Notes: generated from the sequence alone by a model not told the origin. A DNA stretch of 64,000 bases from Stromatinia cepivora (GCA_014898415.1 RCTD01000002.1:1798001-1862000), one strand, 5' to 3'; shown: positions 11,990 to 24,110, counted from the stretch's first letter. Made by a program: numbers and translations.

Positions 11990-13735
11990 ATTACCCTATT
12001 TAAACAATTTTCATTCTATATTTTGGTTTGATTAATAAAGAATGAATAATATAAAGAAGTGTTTTCAATTTATAATAATTTATAATATAATCATCATTAA
12101 AATTGAAATAAAACCATTATTGTTTTCTATTTGATTTATAATCAATAGATTATAGATAATACTATTTCTTCGAATTCATATATTTGCAGTTCCAAAGTTA
12201 TTTTGTTTTTATTATCAATTAAAAGATCATCAAATAGAATATTGATTCAAATAGGATTACGATCTTGAAATTAATAATCTTAAAGCTAGGAAAATTTGAT
12301 GTGAAATCGATTCTGAATCAGAATCTACAAAACCAATTCTTCTTTAATAGATATTTATATATAAATATAATAATCAAGATTTAATTATTTGTTGCCACTT
12401 ATATTTAGTAATATAAAGAGATCTTTAGGCTAAAAATACTATTGAGATTATTTACGCCGTTATATTAGCAAACCGATTATTTTGAATTGTAATGACAATT
12501 ATTGCTAAATATGATTTCGAAACAAAATAATACGATATAATCAATGCTTTCGTTAATGTTTTGTGCGATCCTTCTGATACCCCAGTTGTATACTATCTAT
12601 TTGATAGATACAAGATCCCAAACAAAAATGTTATAATCAATTAAACTTTGTATAGTTTATAAGATTCTTCAATTATATAATTTAGGGATTTCATTTGGAT
12701 ACTCGAGAAACTAGGATTGGTATAATGCAAAAAGGAATTATATTTATATATTAATTTAGAGTATATTATTATGATTCTTTTCTTTATAGACAATATTCAA
12801 ATTATTTATTATAAAAAAAACGAATCAGTTGTTATAAAGATTATCAAAGGAATCAAAGCTGTATATAAACTATGAGATCTGGGAAATACTAAAAATTTCT
12901 AGATATATATATATTTTGTAATCGATCCAAAAAAAAGCTATAATTAGCTTATAATATATATATTGAAAAGATTACTAAGAAATTCAAAGCAATAAACGGG
13001 ACAGCAAGTATACCATTCCCGATAATAATATTTCGGAAAAATCAGGGTTAAGCTCCTATATATATTATAAAAATGTATCAAGAGAAAGTGGATTCAGTAT
13101 TATATATTATAATCATTATAAAAGCAGATGTATTATTCATTGCTTTACAACTGAACCATTATTTGATTAATCCATTAAGCGATTATATAAAAGCTATCGA
13201 TCATTATTTATAATATTTATAGAATACAAAGTATTTTGTAATCCAATATAACAATGATCAAATATCACAACTTCTCGTTTTTTTAGATACTTCTTTTATA
13301 AATGATTCAGATATTTGTTGATCATTCCAAGAGTACGTTATATCTCTTTTCAGTAGTTTAATTGTATAAAAAACATCCAAGTAAGATACCATGATCATTT
13401 CGATTATCGAAATAAAGTTTTTCGAAGTTGAGTATATATCAAAAGAAACTATAGCAACTTTATATTTCTTAAAAGAAATCGATCTAATAATGAAAGAGTC
13501 TGTAACGATCTTCTATGACAATCAACAAGCGATCAGATTAGTGATTGATGAAAACGAGTGGATCATTACGAAATTATATTACATCGATATCCAAAATATA
13601 TGATTATATTAAGAATATTCAAAAAGGAACTTTTATATAACCTATCTATCGATCATTAATATAACTATTAATAGATTCATCAAGAACCTTACAAAACAAA
13701 AATTCGAATACTTTCGATCCCTTCTCAATCTATAA
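11990..13735 (+). pseudogene. A1 RT and RNase H
   Basis: RT opens near 12060. Conserved blocks are KYDFETK-YDIINAFVNVL near 12510-12560, the copia block D-x-x-(N/T)AF(V/L)N, and MILFFIDNIQIIYYKK at 12770-12818, where the VDD catalytic box has become IDN. RNase H follows with LDTSFINDSDIC near 13280-13320, VEYISKE near 13428-13448 and VTIFYDNQQAI at 13501-13540 (catalytic Asp kept). The C-terminus is KQKFEYFRSLLNL-stop near 13695-13735, the usual end of copia pol. Confidence 0.85.
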
Positions 13736-13739
13736 AATA

Positions 13740-15310
13740 TAAATAATAGAATCATAAAACTTGAATAACGACAATTATAAAACTTAAATAATGATAATCT
13801 GGATCATAAAGTTTGAATAACAATAATCTAGAGTTCGTAATTCTTCCCTTTAATGTGAATAGAATGAATTCTATTTAGTATCTCAAACCATTATACTTTT
13901 TTATAATACACTTCAATTTGTATACTCTATATCCATCGGAAAACAAAGAATAATCAAGATCGATTACTTTTCCGTTCTTTACTTTTCTATTCTCGAAAAA
14001 GGATAAGTTTCTTTCTAAATTCAATAACTTGAAGTTCAAGTAAAAAAACCTTTAAATTATTTATAATAATCAAGGAATAAAGAACAATTGGAGCAATCAG
14101 AACTATTGATATTATTAATATTATAGAAATTAAAGGACTATCCCTTCTTTCCCTTTTCTTTAAATATACTATTCATTCTTTTCTTCTCTTCTTCTTTATT
14201 ACTCTTTCTCTTTCATCTTTATTATCATTCTCCAAAATCACAATATACTTTTTTCATTCGGTTTTTCGAGAACTCCAATAAATAATATAGCGAAAAGAAA
14301 GAAAACAACAATATAAAAACGAAAAAATAATTTCTTTCTTCTCCTCGATCTCTAGCATCATCTTTATTACAATTCTGTATCCCTATTTGGATTATACAAT
14401 CAATAATCAATATATTATGAAAATGAAGAATAAACAAAGAATTTACTTTCGAATTTTATTAATAAACAGCGATATAGTAATTTATTAAAGGATGAAGGAA
14501 AACTGATAAGGGAGTATATAAATAAATACCACAATTCCAACACCAACGATTATTCGGCTTAAAAGAATCAACAAAACATTCGTTATAGAAATTATATCTC
14601 CCAGCGATCAACGATTTCATGTATCGAATGTATAAATGATCATTTCTTTCCCCACAACTCCCTTTATCTCTTATTTTGATTGGAGAGCCAGCAACTTTCG
14701 ACAATCTTTTTTTCTTTCTCTTTTTCATCTGATTCATTGTCCGAAAAATCCGATATCGAAAAATCGAATAGATTATTATTATTAAATAAAGAAATTCTTT
14801 TTTTTATTTTTTTTTTATTGAACAATCTTTATTTCGATAATTATAAATATAGGATTAATAAAACCTTTCAATTATACAATAGGATTCAAGAATGAAATCT
14901 ATCTTCAAATTATTATTTAAATCTATAACAGGCAATTGATTATAACAAATAATAGTTTTTTCAACAAAAAGGAGTGGTTTCTGAAATAAATGATTATATA
15001 TTATTCTAGGAATAGATTTAATTAAATTATATTTCTAAAGATCAATATCTTAATTTATTATCTGTATTGAATTCATTAATTCTCTTTGTTCGATTTATTG
15101 ATCCTTTAAAGGAATACTGGGATCTTTTTTCATATTCGATTTTTTCAAAGTTTTCTTTTTAATTGTTATTTATCTAATATGATTAAAATTCGCTTATTTA
15201 GCCTTTTTAAACTTCAAAATCTTAAATATAATAATAATCAATAAAAGTTTAATTAAAACAAAAACAAAAATATGAAAAAGGGATTCATATATCTTTAAAA
15301 ATTCATTCAT
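13740..15310 (-). pseudogene. A1 antisense gene with one intron
   Basis: A long reading path runs against the element between RNase H and the 3' LTR. The likely start is the ATG at 15310 (MNEFLKIY), followed by a hydrophobic segment rich in Ile/Leu/Val. A central conserved block contains YIRYMKSLIAGRYNFYNECF (near 14580-14640) and YLYTPLSVFLHPL. A 64-nt intron (14383-14446) joins this frame to exon 2 (MMLEIEEKKE onward). Exon 2 has a charged region, a second hydrophobic segment and a C-terminal block shared with A2 and A3. Several RIP stops break it. I recognise no family. See A3 for the clearest copy. Confidence 0.6.
14383..14446 (-). other. Predicted spliceosomal intron in the A1 antisense gene (64 nt)
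   Basis: On the minus strand the donor is GTAAATTC after TTCGAAA. The acceptor is CCAAATAG before GGATAC, with TTGATTATTGAT as a branch-like stretch about 15-25 nt upstream of the acceptor. Removing 64 nt joins TCG AAA to GGA TAC in phase 0 and links two frames that are each conserved between copies. The length and signals fit short ascomycete introns. Confidence 0.65.
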
Positions 15311-15667
15311 TTTATTTCATTATCATGATTAATACATTGTAATCTAGCAATTATATATATTCTCAATTATTATACCGCAAAATCGATCATTCATTTGTAT
15401 TCTCCCGATAGAAAACTTTCTTTTTATTATTCAAAATCTTGATTTCGAAAAATATCGCAGATAGCAAATCGAAGATCAAAAGAAATTTACGATTTATATA
15501 TAATCAAATTCTTCTCTATTCCAAAAATACCAAAATCATTTCAGATTTATACATTACACCATTCTTTTATTAATATCTATCTATAATCACCTTGCATATT
15601 CATTTACGAATTATATGAATTGCTATTTTCTATACCTTTCTATTTGTTTCAGATCGTTTTTCGATTT

Positions 15668-15675
15668 GGGGGATA
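15668..15675 (+). promoter_or_regulatory. A1 polypurine tract
   Basis: TTTGGGGGATA lies just before the 3' LTR; the run GGGGGA starts at 15668. The same position holds GGGGGG in A3 (49292-49297) and CCCCCC on the other strand in A4 (28976-28981). It would prime plus-strand DNA synthesis. Confidence 0.7.
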
Positions 15676-15984
15676 TATTATAAAAAGCTTTATGATTCTT
15701 TATATCTTATAAAGGATCAAAGTGTATATTTTCCAATCGGAATGAAGGATCTATTAATCTTTATCAATCTATTAATTGATAAGATGATCTTAATATCCTA
15801 ATAAACAAAGTTTTAGTCTAATTAAAATGCATATCAGCTAGATAATTATTCATTTGTTCTATATATATAGCTTTTGATTTATATAATCAAGGGTAAATCA
15901 TTCAATTCTTTTATTCTATCAATTATGTGTATCATTTATTCCCTGATCCCTGAAAGTGCTCTGTAATCATATTATCCCGTGATA
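15676..15984 (+). repeat. A1 3' LTR (309 bp)
   Basis: It starts TATTATAAAAAGCTTTATG, the RIP form of TGTCACGGAAAGCCTTGTG, and ends CCCGTGATA. Its right end is far less mutated than the 5' LTR of the same element, so the two LTRs have been mutated unevenly. Confidence 0.93.
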
Positions 15985-15989
15985 TATAT

Positions 15990-16457
15990 ATAAATACAGA
16001 TTGGATTAATAACAAATATAATCGGAAAAGTATTTCAAAAGGAATTATAATATTCTATAAAAGCTTTATATTATAGATTAATAAAAAACAAATATCTGTA
16101 ATTACTTTTAATATAGAATCAGAATATATTGCGATAATAATATTCATTAAACAAAAAAAATAGATTATATAAATATTCAAAGATCCATTCAGATCAAATT
16201 ATATTAGAAAAAACAAAAATATAATTCAAATACTTGATAACAATCAAAACATTTTAGCTTTAACCAAGAATCTATATTTGTATAAACGATTCAAATATAT
16301 AGATATTAATTATCACTTTATTAAGGATTTAATAAAAAAGAAGAAAATCACTATTAATTATATCAATATATATAATATAATTGCTAACAAAATAACAAAA
16401 CCTTATACAAAAATTGCTTTCGAAAAATTCAAGAAAATATTAGGATTAATAACCTAG
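15990..16457 (+). pseudogene. B1 RNase H (right part)
   Basis: Continuation of B1 pol after A1. Motifs in order: INTDWINNKYNRKSIS (RNase H start), ESEYIAI near 16110-16130 with the catalytic Glu, DNNQNILALTKN near 16228-16265 with the catalytic Asp, KYIDINYHFIKDLIKKKKI, NIIANKITKP and KFKKILGLIT-stop at 16457. This is a textbook copia RNase H C-terminus, open over most of its length. It matches the minus-strand B2 piece at 29318-29545. Confidence 0.88.
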
Positions 16458-16479
16458 AAGGATCGAATAGGATATTCTT

Positions 16480-16655
16480 AATAAAGGAGTATTGAAAATG
16501 AGGCCATTATAGGATTAGAATTGAAGTTACATAATCATAATAGTACATAGACCATATTTGGGGATAACCTTAATTCTACTCCTACTAGAATTATAGATCC
16601 TTAGTTCAATTTACATAGTCAACAATACTACTACTTCCTATACCAAAAGTTAACA
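16480..16655 (+). repeat. B1 polypurine tract and 3' LTR (166 bp)
   Basis: AATAAAGGAG (16480-16489) is the polypurine tract. The LTR runs 16490-16655, from TATTGAAAATGAGGCC to AAAGTTAACA, followed by the target duplicate TATTA. Confidence 0.92.
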
Positions 16656-16660
16656 TATTA

Positions 16661-18690
16661 TATTATTTAAGAGTAAGATGTAATATTGTGTATATATAAT
16701 CGATTAAATCGAATTGGAAGTATAAATGTATTATTATATTTTTTATATATGAATACTTTGATTTATAGTATTCGAATTGGTTGAATAGTTTATAATGATT
16801 TATCGGAATTTGATTGAAGTTGATAATATTTATTTTTAATATAAGATGTAGGTTATATCTAATATAATTTGATATAGTAATTTTTTAAAATGATATAGGA
16901 AGTTTAGATTATTTGTTATTCAAATGGAGATTATTAATGATAAGGTCCTATTTAGAGATTTCGAATGGAAGATTTCCGATTTTTTTTTGTAAATGATAAT
17001 AATATTTATTAAGGATTGCAAAATTATAAAAGAATTTATAAATATATTTATTAGAGTAAATCAAAATAAAATTTTATTATAAAAATGAAATCGATATTAT
17101 ATTAAGTAAGATATTTTTGTAGTTATTTATAAATCAATAATTATTATAAACCTTTTATAACTCTTTTGAAGTTTTAATAATTTCAATTTTGGAATCTTTA
17201 TATTTTTAAAATTATTTTTATTTTGGAATATTCTTTTCGGATATATTGATTTTGTTGTATTCAATAATTATTCGAATTTCAAATACTTATTATCTTTTCC
17301 TTTTTCTGGGGTAGTATATATATTGATGTTTTATATTAATAATCTTAATGAGATCGAGATGGTACAAGAAGAAACAAAAAAATTCAAAGAATATCGGAAT
17401 GTTGAAAAAGATTTTAATCCAGAAGTTATAGTTGAAGTTATATAGAATATCTATTTAAAAGAAGAAAAGTGTTTAAAATCAAATGTTTAGATTTTATTTT
17501 TATTTTAAATGTTATATAGGATATAAGATTTTTTGATTTGATAAAGCTTATAAAAAGAAAAGTATTTATTTTTTTTTTACAATTTTTCGAAAAATGATTA
17601 TATTTATTGATCAAGAATATTTATTGATTTTGAAATAAATAGATTTGTTTTTATTAATATTATATTCTTAATTTGTTTATTTTCTATATTTAAATCAAGA
17701 ATTATATTATTTAAAATTTTAATTGAAATTAAAGAGTATAATGATATATAAGATTATATTATTATTTATTTTATATTCTTTAATTTAATGGTTAATGATT
17801 ATGAATAATCCTTTATTTTTTTTTTATTATTGAATTAGGGAATTATAATATTATTTTAGGTAGATTTTGATTATCAAAGATTCGAGTGAAATTTGATTGT
17901 TTCAATTGATATTTTGAATAATTTAAAAAAGAGATCCTATATTATCTTTTATTCGAACAATTTCTTTATTATTCAATCATCCTTTTACAAACAAAAAATC
18001 GATTGATTAATTCAACAAAATACTGATTAATGAAATAATTAATTCGAAGAATATTAGAATCGAAGAGATTTACAATTGAATAGATCAATTGTAATTGATA
18101 ATATATAATAAGAATTTTTAAGTATAAATACAATACAAATTCTTATTGAAAAGAAAAAAACCCTAATTCCCTTTAAATTCAATTCATCTTCTTTTTAATC
18201 AATTATATTACTATTACAGATTTACAAATGCTTTTTCTATATGTTATCTGAAATCCTCGATCTATATATATTCAAATCTGATAAATTCCAATTAAAATAC
18301 AAAAGAAATAAATATATTGAATTCTTTATTATTACTTTAAAAGAATTTAATGATATAATAGATTTCTAATAAAACAAATAATATACAGAAAAAGAGAATA
18401 TTAATTACTCTAACCGAATTCAAGAATACAAAAGTTCGAGAAAAATTTGATCAAGTATTAATTGAAATCAATTCAGAATTTGAAATATTATTTGAATATC
18501 AATAATATCATCGAGTTTTTTTCAAATGTAAATCAAACATTTTGTTTTTTAATCGATTTTATAATTATAAAATCATATTGGAAAACGAAAAAGAACAAGT
18601 TTTATATTATAGTTTATTTTATAAAATATCTTTGGAATAATTGGAAATTGTTAAAGAATATATTATAAATAATCTCAACAAAAATTTCAT
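16661..18690 (+). pseudogene. D1 gag to protease region, part 2
   Basis: Continuation of D1 after B1. A block EIEMVQEETKKFKEYRNVEK near 17350-17410 is shared with D2 (IEIVQKEAEEFEEY at 63650-63700, minus strand). It marks the gag-to-protease spacer of this family. Downstream, 17500-18240 should be protease, but no Asp-Ser/Thr-Gly triad survives. The stretch MLSEILDLYIFKSDKFQLKY near 18239-18300 precedes RT. No frame is longer than about 70 codons. Confidence 0.6.
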
Positions 18691-18699
18691 TGAATTCAA

Positions 18700-19620
18700 C
18701 TAAGTTTTTTATATTATACTTATTCTATTTGTTAAAAAATTTAATAATAGTTTGAGGTTCTATATAAACTTTAGATTATTGAATTCTTTAATATATAAAG
18801 ATTGGTATCCCTTTTTTTTGATCGATAAAATGTTTTTTTGGTTTTCTAATACCAAAATTTTTATTAAATTTGATATTCATTAAGTTTTCTATTATATAAA
18901 AATAGATCCTGTTTCGAAAGAGTATATTACCTTTCGAATTCGATATAGATTATATAAATATAAGGTTATATCATTCAGATTAATGAATGATTTTACAATC
19001 TATTAATATTATATGAATAATATTTTATTCAATTACTTAAATATCTTTTATATAATATATTTTAATAATATTTTAATCTATTTTAAAAACAAAAAAAAGT
19101 ATCAAACTTATATTATCACGGGATAGTATGATTACAGAGCACTTTCAGGGATCGGGGAATAGGTGGTACACGTGATTGGTAGAGTAAAAGAATTAAATAA
19201 CTTACCCTTGATTATATGAATCAAAAGTTGTATATATAGAATAAATAAATGATTATCTAATCGATATATACTTTAATTAGGTTAGATCTTTGTTTATTAG
19301 TATATTAGGATTATTTTATCAATTGGTAGATTGATAAAGGTTAAAAGATTCTTCATTCCGATTGGAAAATATACGCTTTGATTCTTTATAAGATATAGGG
19401 GATCACAGGGCTTTCCGTGACATATATTAAATTAATTTTCGAACGATTAAAAATTATTAGTTTACAAATAGATCTTAAGAAATATAAATTCAATATTATA
19501 TATATTAAATATTTAGACTTTATCATTTTTATTAAAGGAATAAAGATGAATTTTGAAAAAATTGAAATAATTGAGAATTGGATCTTTCCGATAATAATGA
19601 AAAAGATTTAATTATTTTTT
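18700..19620 (+). pseudogene. D1 reverse transcriptase, split by a solo LTR
   Basis: A gypsy RT remnant. Left of the solo LTR: LRFYIDFRLLNSLIYKDWYP near 18750-18805 (family R-x-C-x-D-Y-R-x-L-N), FIKFDIH near 18860, ITFRIRYRLYKYKVISFRL, and IIYFNNILIYFKN near 19040-19080, where the catalytic YLDD is now YFNN. Right of it (19428-19611): ERLKIISLQIDLKKYKFN, LDFIIFIKGIKM and KIEIIENWIFP, the standard end of Ty3 RT. D2 keeps this region as one open piece at 61752-62036. Confidence 0.85.
19114..19422 (-). repeat. Solo LTR of family A inside D1 RT (309 bp)
   Basis: A complete family-A LTR on the minus strand, from TATCACGGGATAG to CTTTCCGTGACA, with no internal sequence. TATAT (19109-19113 and 19423-19427) flanks it. 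It arose by LTR-LTR recombination of a full insertion. It interrupts the gypsy RT frame. Confidence 0.95.
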
Positions 19621-21120
19621 GATTTTTGTAATTTTTATCAATAATTCATTAAGGATTATAGTATAATAGCGAAACTTTTTAATAAATTTATTAAAACAAA
19701 TATTAAATTTATATTCGATAAAATATACTAAAATGTATTCAATATTTTAAAGAAAAAGCTTATCTCCACTCTGCTTTTATAATATTATAATCATCGATTC
19801 CTTTATATACTCGAAACAAATATATTCGATAAAATAATTGCTAATATATTATTATAACAATTTAACGAAGATTGATTTCCTATAATTTATTTCTTCAAAA
19901 TTATAATTACTATTGAATTGAATTACGAAATTCATAATAAGGAAATATTATTAATCATTCGATCTCTTAATTATTAAAGAACAGAATTCATCGGTTTATT
20001 ATATAAAATCAAGGTTTATACCAATTATAAAACCTTCGAATATTTCATAATTATTAAGATTCTTAATACTTAATAAATTTATTAAATAAAAGTTCTAATC
20101 GATTATAATTTTATCATTATATATCATTTTAAAAAAGATAATCCTTTTATTAATACCTTAACCCATTAAATCAATAAATTGAATCTTCAGAATTATATCA
20201 AAAAGAAGAATCGCTTTCAATAGTTTATTAAAAATAATCAAATTGATATCGAAATCATAAAAGAAGTTTTACAAAAACACTATTCAAACAAAATAACGAT
20301 TATTAATATCGATTTGAATGAAATCGTTTCTCGATTCGATTTAATTAATTATATTATCGAAACAAATAAAACTATAAATAATTTATTAGTATTTAGAATA
20401 TAAATTATCCAAAATCATAAATATATATTACTCCAAAACGACCTTTTGTTTTATAATGATTATCTAATAATGTCTAATATCGATAACCTTCAAACTTATC
20501 TAATTTGTAAAACCCATAATTCCGTTTTTATTGTTTATTCTGGTACAAATAAAATCTATTTTTTATTATCTTAATAATACTATTGGCCCAGAATGTATGA
20601 TATTATAATCAAATATATATATAATTATTATATTTACAAATGTAATTCTGTTCTATATGATTGTATCTCTAATTTATTATATCCATTTCCGATTTCTAAT
20701 CGAATATGGCAATATATTATTATGGATTATTACAATTTTAATAAAGATAAATATAAATATAATAATGTTTTAATTATTATTAATTGATTGATAAAGCAAA
20801 TTATCTTTAAATTTTGTTATAAATCAATCGATATTTGAATTCAAATACAATTATATTTTTATTATATATATCGATATTATAATTCCCTCGATATTATAAT
20901 ATCAGATCGCAACCTTCAATTTATATCACAATTCTAAAAGGAATTCAGTCAAATCCTAAAAACTGATCTCAAATTATTTATTATTCATTATCCTCAAATT
21001 AATAATCAAATTGAGATCTATAATCAATATCTTCAATAATGATTAAGATTGTTTGTTAACTACTATCAAAACGATTGATCAGAATTCTTACTTATAATGG
21101 ATTACGCGTAATTTATTTTT
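19621..21120 (+). pseudogene. D1 RNase H and integrase
   Basis: RNase H (about 19621-20450) is heavily broken. Integrase is clearer. At 20593-20787 an open piece reads IIKYIYNYYIYKCNSV (zinc region), then WQYIIMDYYNFN, with the first catalytic Asp of the DDE triad. Further on, IIISDRNLQFISQF near 20895-20940 carries the second Asp, and QINNQIEIYNQYLQ near 20997-21040 matches the gypsy QTDGQTER block with the Glu kept. Integrase after RNase H defines Ty3/gypsy order. Confidence 0.82.
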
Positions 21121-21401
21121 CTATACGATTCTTTAGGAGGGCTTACATTCTACAAAACCCTATACAGATATACACCGAAATATACATAAAAATAAAAGGA
21201 AAACACTAATAAATCAACAAATAATATAAATATACATGATACCCATATATATATAGAATATAATAAATTGACTTTTGTATAAGCAAAAGAAGATTTATTG
21301 TATATTCAAGCTAAGATATCGAAATCTATAAATGTTCATCGATATAAAATCGATTTCGATATCGGAGATTATATATAATTCAATATAAAGAATTATCCTA
21401 C
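21121..21401 (+). other. D1 3' region, left piece
   Basis: Non-coding-looking sequence after integrase, cut at 21401 by A2 and continuing at 27413. It is homologous to D2 60000-60250 on the minus strand. Against D2, nearly every C or G in the D2 island at 60029-60112 is a T or A here, a clear RIP signature. Confidence 0.7.
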
Positions 21402-21710
21402 TATCACGGGATAGTATGATTACAGAGCACTTTCAGGGATCGGGGAATAGGTGGTACACGTGATTGGTAGAGTAAAAGAATTGAATGACTTGCCCTTGAT
21501 TATATGAATCAAGAGCTGTATATATAGAACAAATGAGTGGTTATCTAGCCGATATGCACCTTAATTAAGCTAGATCTTTGTTTATTAGGATATCAGGATC
21601 ACTTTATCAATTGATAGATTGGTAAGGGCTAGTAGATCCTTCATTCCGATTGGAAAGCATACGCTTTGATCCTTCATAAGATACAGGGGATCACAAGGCT
21701 TTCCGTGACA
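21402..21710 (-). repeat. A2 3' LTR, best preserved family-A LTR
   Basis: It runs TATCACGGGATAG to CTTTCCGTGACA and is almost free of RIP changes. It includes intact blocks such as CAGGGATCGGGGAATAGG and GATACAGGGGATCACAAGGC. It is a good consensus for the family. Confidence 0.93.
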
Positions 21711-22504
21711 AATATTTATTTATATACTCCTTTACCAGTTTTCCTTTATTCTTTAATCGATTATTATATTATTGTTTATTAATAAAATTCGAAAGTAAAT
21801 TCTTTATTTATCTTTTACTTTTATAGTATATTGATTATTAATTGTATAATTCAAGTAGAGATATAGAATTATAATGAAGATAATACTAGAGATCGAGGAG
21901 AAAAAAGAAGTTGTTCCTTTACCCCTATATTATCGTTTTCTTTCTCCTTATTATATTATTCATTGGAATCCTTGAAAGGTCGAATAAAAGAAGTATATTA
22001 TAATTTCGGAAAATAATAATAAAAATAAGAAAAAAAGAATGATAAAGAAAAGAAGAAGAAAGAAATGAATAGTATATTTAAAGAAAAAGAAAAGGAGGAA
22101 TAGTTCTTTGATTTTTATAGTATTTATGGTATCAATAATTCCAGTTGCTCCAATTATTCTTCGTTTCTTGATTATTACAGATAATTCAAAGGCTCTTTTA
22201 TTTGAATTTTAAATTATTAAGTTTAGAAAAAAGTTTATCCTTTTTCGAAAACAGAAAAATGAAAAGCGGAGAAATGATCAGCCTTAATTGTTTTTTGTTT
22301 CCTAATGGATATAGAATATACGAATTAAAATGTATTATAGAAAAATACAATAATTTAGAATACCAAATAAAATTCATTCCATTCACGCTAAAGGGAAGAA
22401 ATACAAACTCCAGATTGTTGTTATTTAAGCTCTATGATCTAGATTATCATTATTCAAACTTTATAATTCTATTGTTTATATTTTATAGATTGAAAAGGGA
22501 TTAG
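21711..22504 (+). pseudogene. A2 antisense gene, 3' half
   Basis: The remaining part of the opposite-strand gene of family A (plus strand here). It begins inside exon 1 (IYLYTPLPVF), has an intact-looking 64-nt intron (21795-21858), then exon 2. The last 100 codons (22202-22504) are fully open. They contain MNFKLLSLEKSLSFF, FPNGYRIYELKCIIEKYN and a tandem LLLFKLYD-type repeat. This frame is offset by one base from the preceding exon 2 frame. The first half is missing because A2 lacks the corresponding 1.14 kb. Confidence 0.55.
21795..21858 (+). other. Predicted intron in the A2 antisense gene (64 nt)
   Basis: GTAAATTC donor after TTCGAAA, and acceptor TTCAAGTAG before AGATATAG. The position and length match the A1 intron exactly, and splicing keeps phase 0. 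Confidence 0.6.
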
Positions 22505-22559
22505 AAATATTCGAACTTTTGTTTTGTAAGATTCTTAATGAATCCACCAATAATCATAT

Positions 22560-24110
22560 CGATGATCGGTAGATAGATTACATAAAAATTCCTTTTTGAA
22601 TATTCTTGATATAATTATATATTTTAGATATCGATATAATATAATTTTATAATGATCCGTTCATTCTTATTAACCATTAATCTAATCGTTTACTGATTGT
22701 TATAAAAGATTGTTACAAACTCTTTCATTATTAGATCAATCTTTTTTAGGAAATGTAAGATTATTATAGTTTCTTTTGATATATGCTCAATTTTGAAAAG
22801 TTTTATTTCGGTAATCGAAATAATCATAATATCTTACTTAAATACTTTCCATATAACTAAATTATTGAAAAGGGATAAAATATACTCTTAAAATGATTGA
22901 TGAATATCTGGATCATCTGCAAAAGAAGTATCTAAGAAGACAAAAAGTTATAATATTTGATTACCATTATATTGGATTACAAGATATCTTATATTTTATA
23001 AATATTATAAATAATGATCAATAGCTTTCATATAATCGTTAAATAGATTAATCAAATAATGATTTAATTGTAAAACAATAAATGATATATCTGCTTTTAT
23101 AGTAATTATAATATATAATATTGAGTTTATTTTCTTTTAATATATTTTTATAATATATATAGGAATTTGACCTTGATTTTCCGAAATACTATTATTAAGA
23201 GTAATGTATTTGTTATCCCGTTTATTGTCTTGAATTTCTTAATAATCTTCTCAATATATATATTATAAACTAATCATAATTTTTTTTTGAATCGATTATA
23301 AAATATATATATATCTAAAAACCATTTAATATTTCCCAGATCTTATAGTTCATATATAGCTTTGATTCTTTTAATAATTTTTGTAGTAATTGATTCGTTT
23401 TTTTATAATAAATAATCTAAATATTATTTATAAAAAAAAGAATTATAATAATATACTTTGAATTAATATATAAATACAATTCCTTCTTATATTATATCAA
23501 TCCTAATTTCTCGAATATTCAAATGAAATCCCTAAATTATATAGTTAAAGAATCTTATAGATTATATAAAACTTAATCGATTATAATATTTTTGTTTGGG
23601 ATTTTATATCCATTAAATAAATAGTATACAATTAAAGTACTAAAAGGATTATACAGAATATTAATAAAGATATTGATTATATTGTATTGCTTTATTTCGA
23701 AATTATATTTAATGATAATTATTATTACAATTCGGAATGATCGATTTATTAATATAACAGTATAAATAATCTCAATAATACTTTTAATCTGGAGATCTCC
23801 TTATATTATTAAATATAAATGATAACAAATGATTAAACCTTGATTATTGTATTTATATATAAATATTTATTAAAAAAGGATCGGTTTTATAAATTCCGAT
23901 TCAAAATCGATTTCATATCAGGTTTTCTTAATCTTAAGATTATTAATCTCAAAATTATAATCCTATTTGAATTAATATCTTATTTAATAATCTTCTAATT
24001 GATAATAAAAACAAAGTAACTTTGAAATTGCAAATATATAAATTCAAGGAAATAATATTATTTATAATCCATTGATTATAAATCAAATAAAAGGTAATAA
24101 TAGTTTTATT
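22560..24110 (-). pseudogene. A2 RNase H and RT
   Basis: Minus-strand pol matching A1 11990-13735 in order and spacing. The RNase H C-terminus is at the left (near 22520-22570), and RT is at about 23250-24100. The catalytic-box region lies near 23400-23440, where the Asp codons are altered. No piece over 60 codons is open. Confidence 0.75.

Larger units (their letters stand above)
7697..15984 (+). mobile_element. Ty1/copia element A1 (8.3 kb, full-length structure)
   Basis: A1 is a structurally complete copia-type element: LTR 7697-8005, primer site, gag, protease, integrase, RT, RNase H, an antisense gene, polypurine tract, and LTR 15676-15984. TATAT (7692-7696 and 15985-15989) flanks it. 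It is inserted in the RNase H frame of B1. At about 8.3 kb it is long for a copia element; the extra length is the roughly 1.9 kb between RNase H and the 3' LTR that carries the opposite-strand reading frame. It is RIP-mutated throughout. Confidence 0.95.
2884..16655 (+). mobile_element. Ty1/copia element B1, holding A1
   Basis: B1 is a copia element of about 5.5 kb in two pieces, 2884-7696 and 15990-16655, separated by A1. The order is 5' LTR, primer site, gag with a decayed zinc knuckle, protease, integrase, RT, RNase H, polypurine tract and 3' LTR. The duplication TATTA flanks it (2879-2883 and 16656-16660). It sits in the gag region of D1, in the same orientation. B2 at 29120-36933 is a second copy and confirms the internal continuity. 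Confidence 0.93.

Noticed and set aside
22198..22386. Minus-strand open frame, also 47437-47667 plus
   Set aside because: Mirror of the conserved 100-codon antisense-gene frame. It is the weaker of the two in amino-acid conservation.
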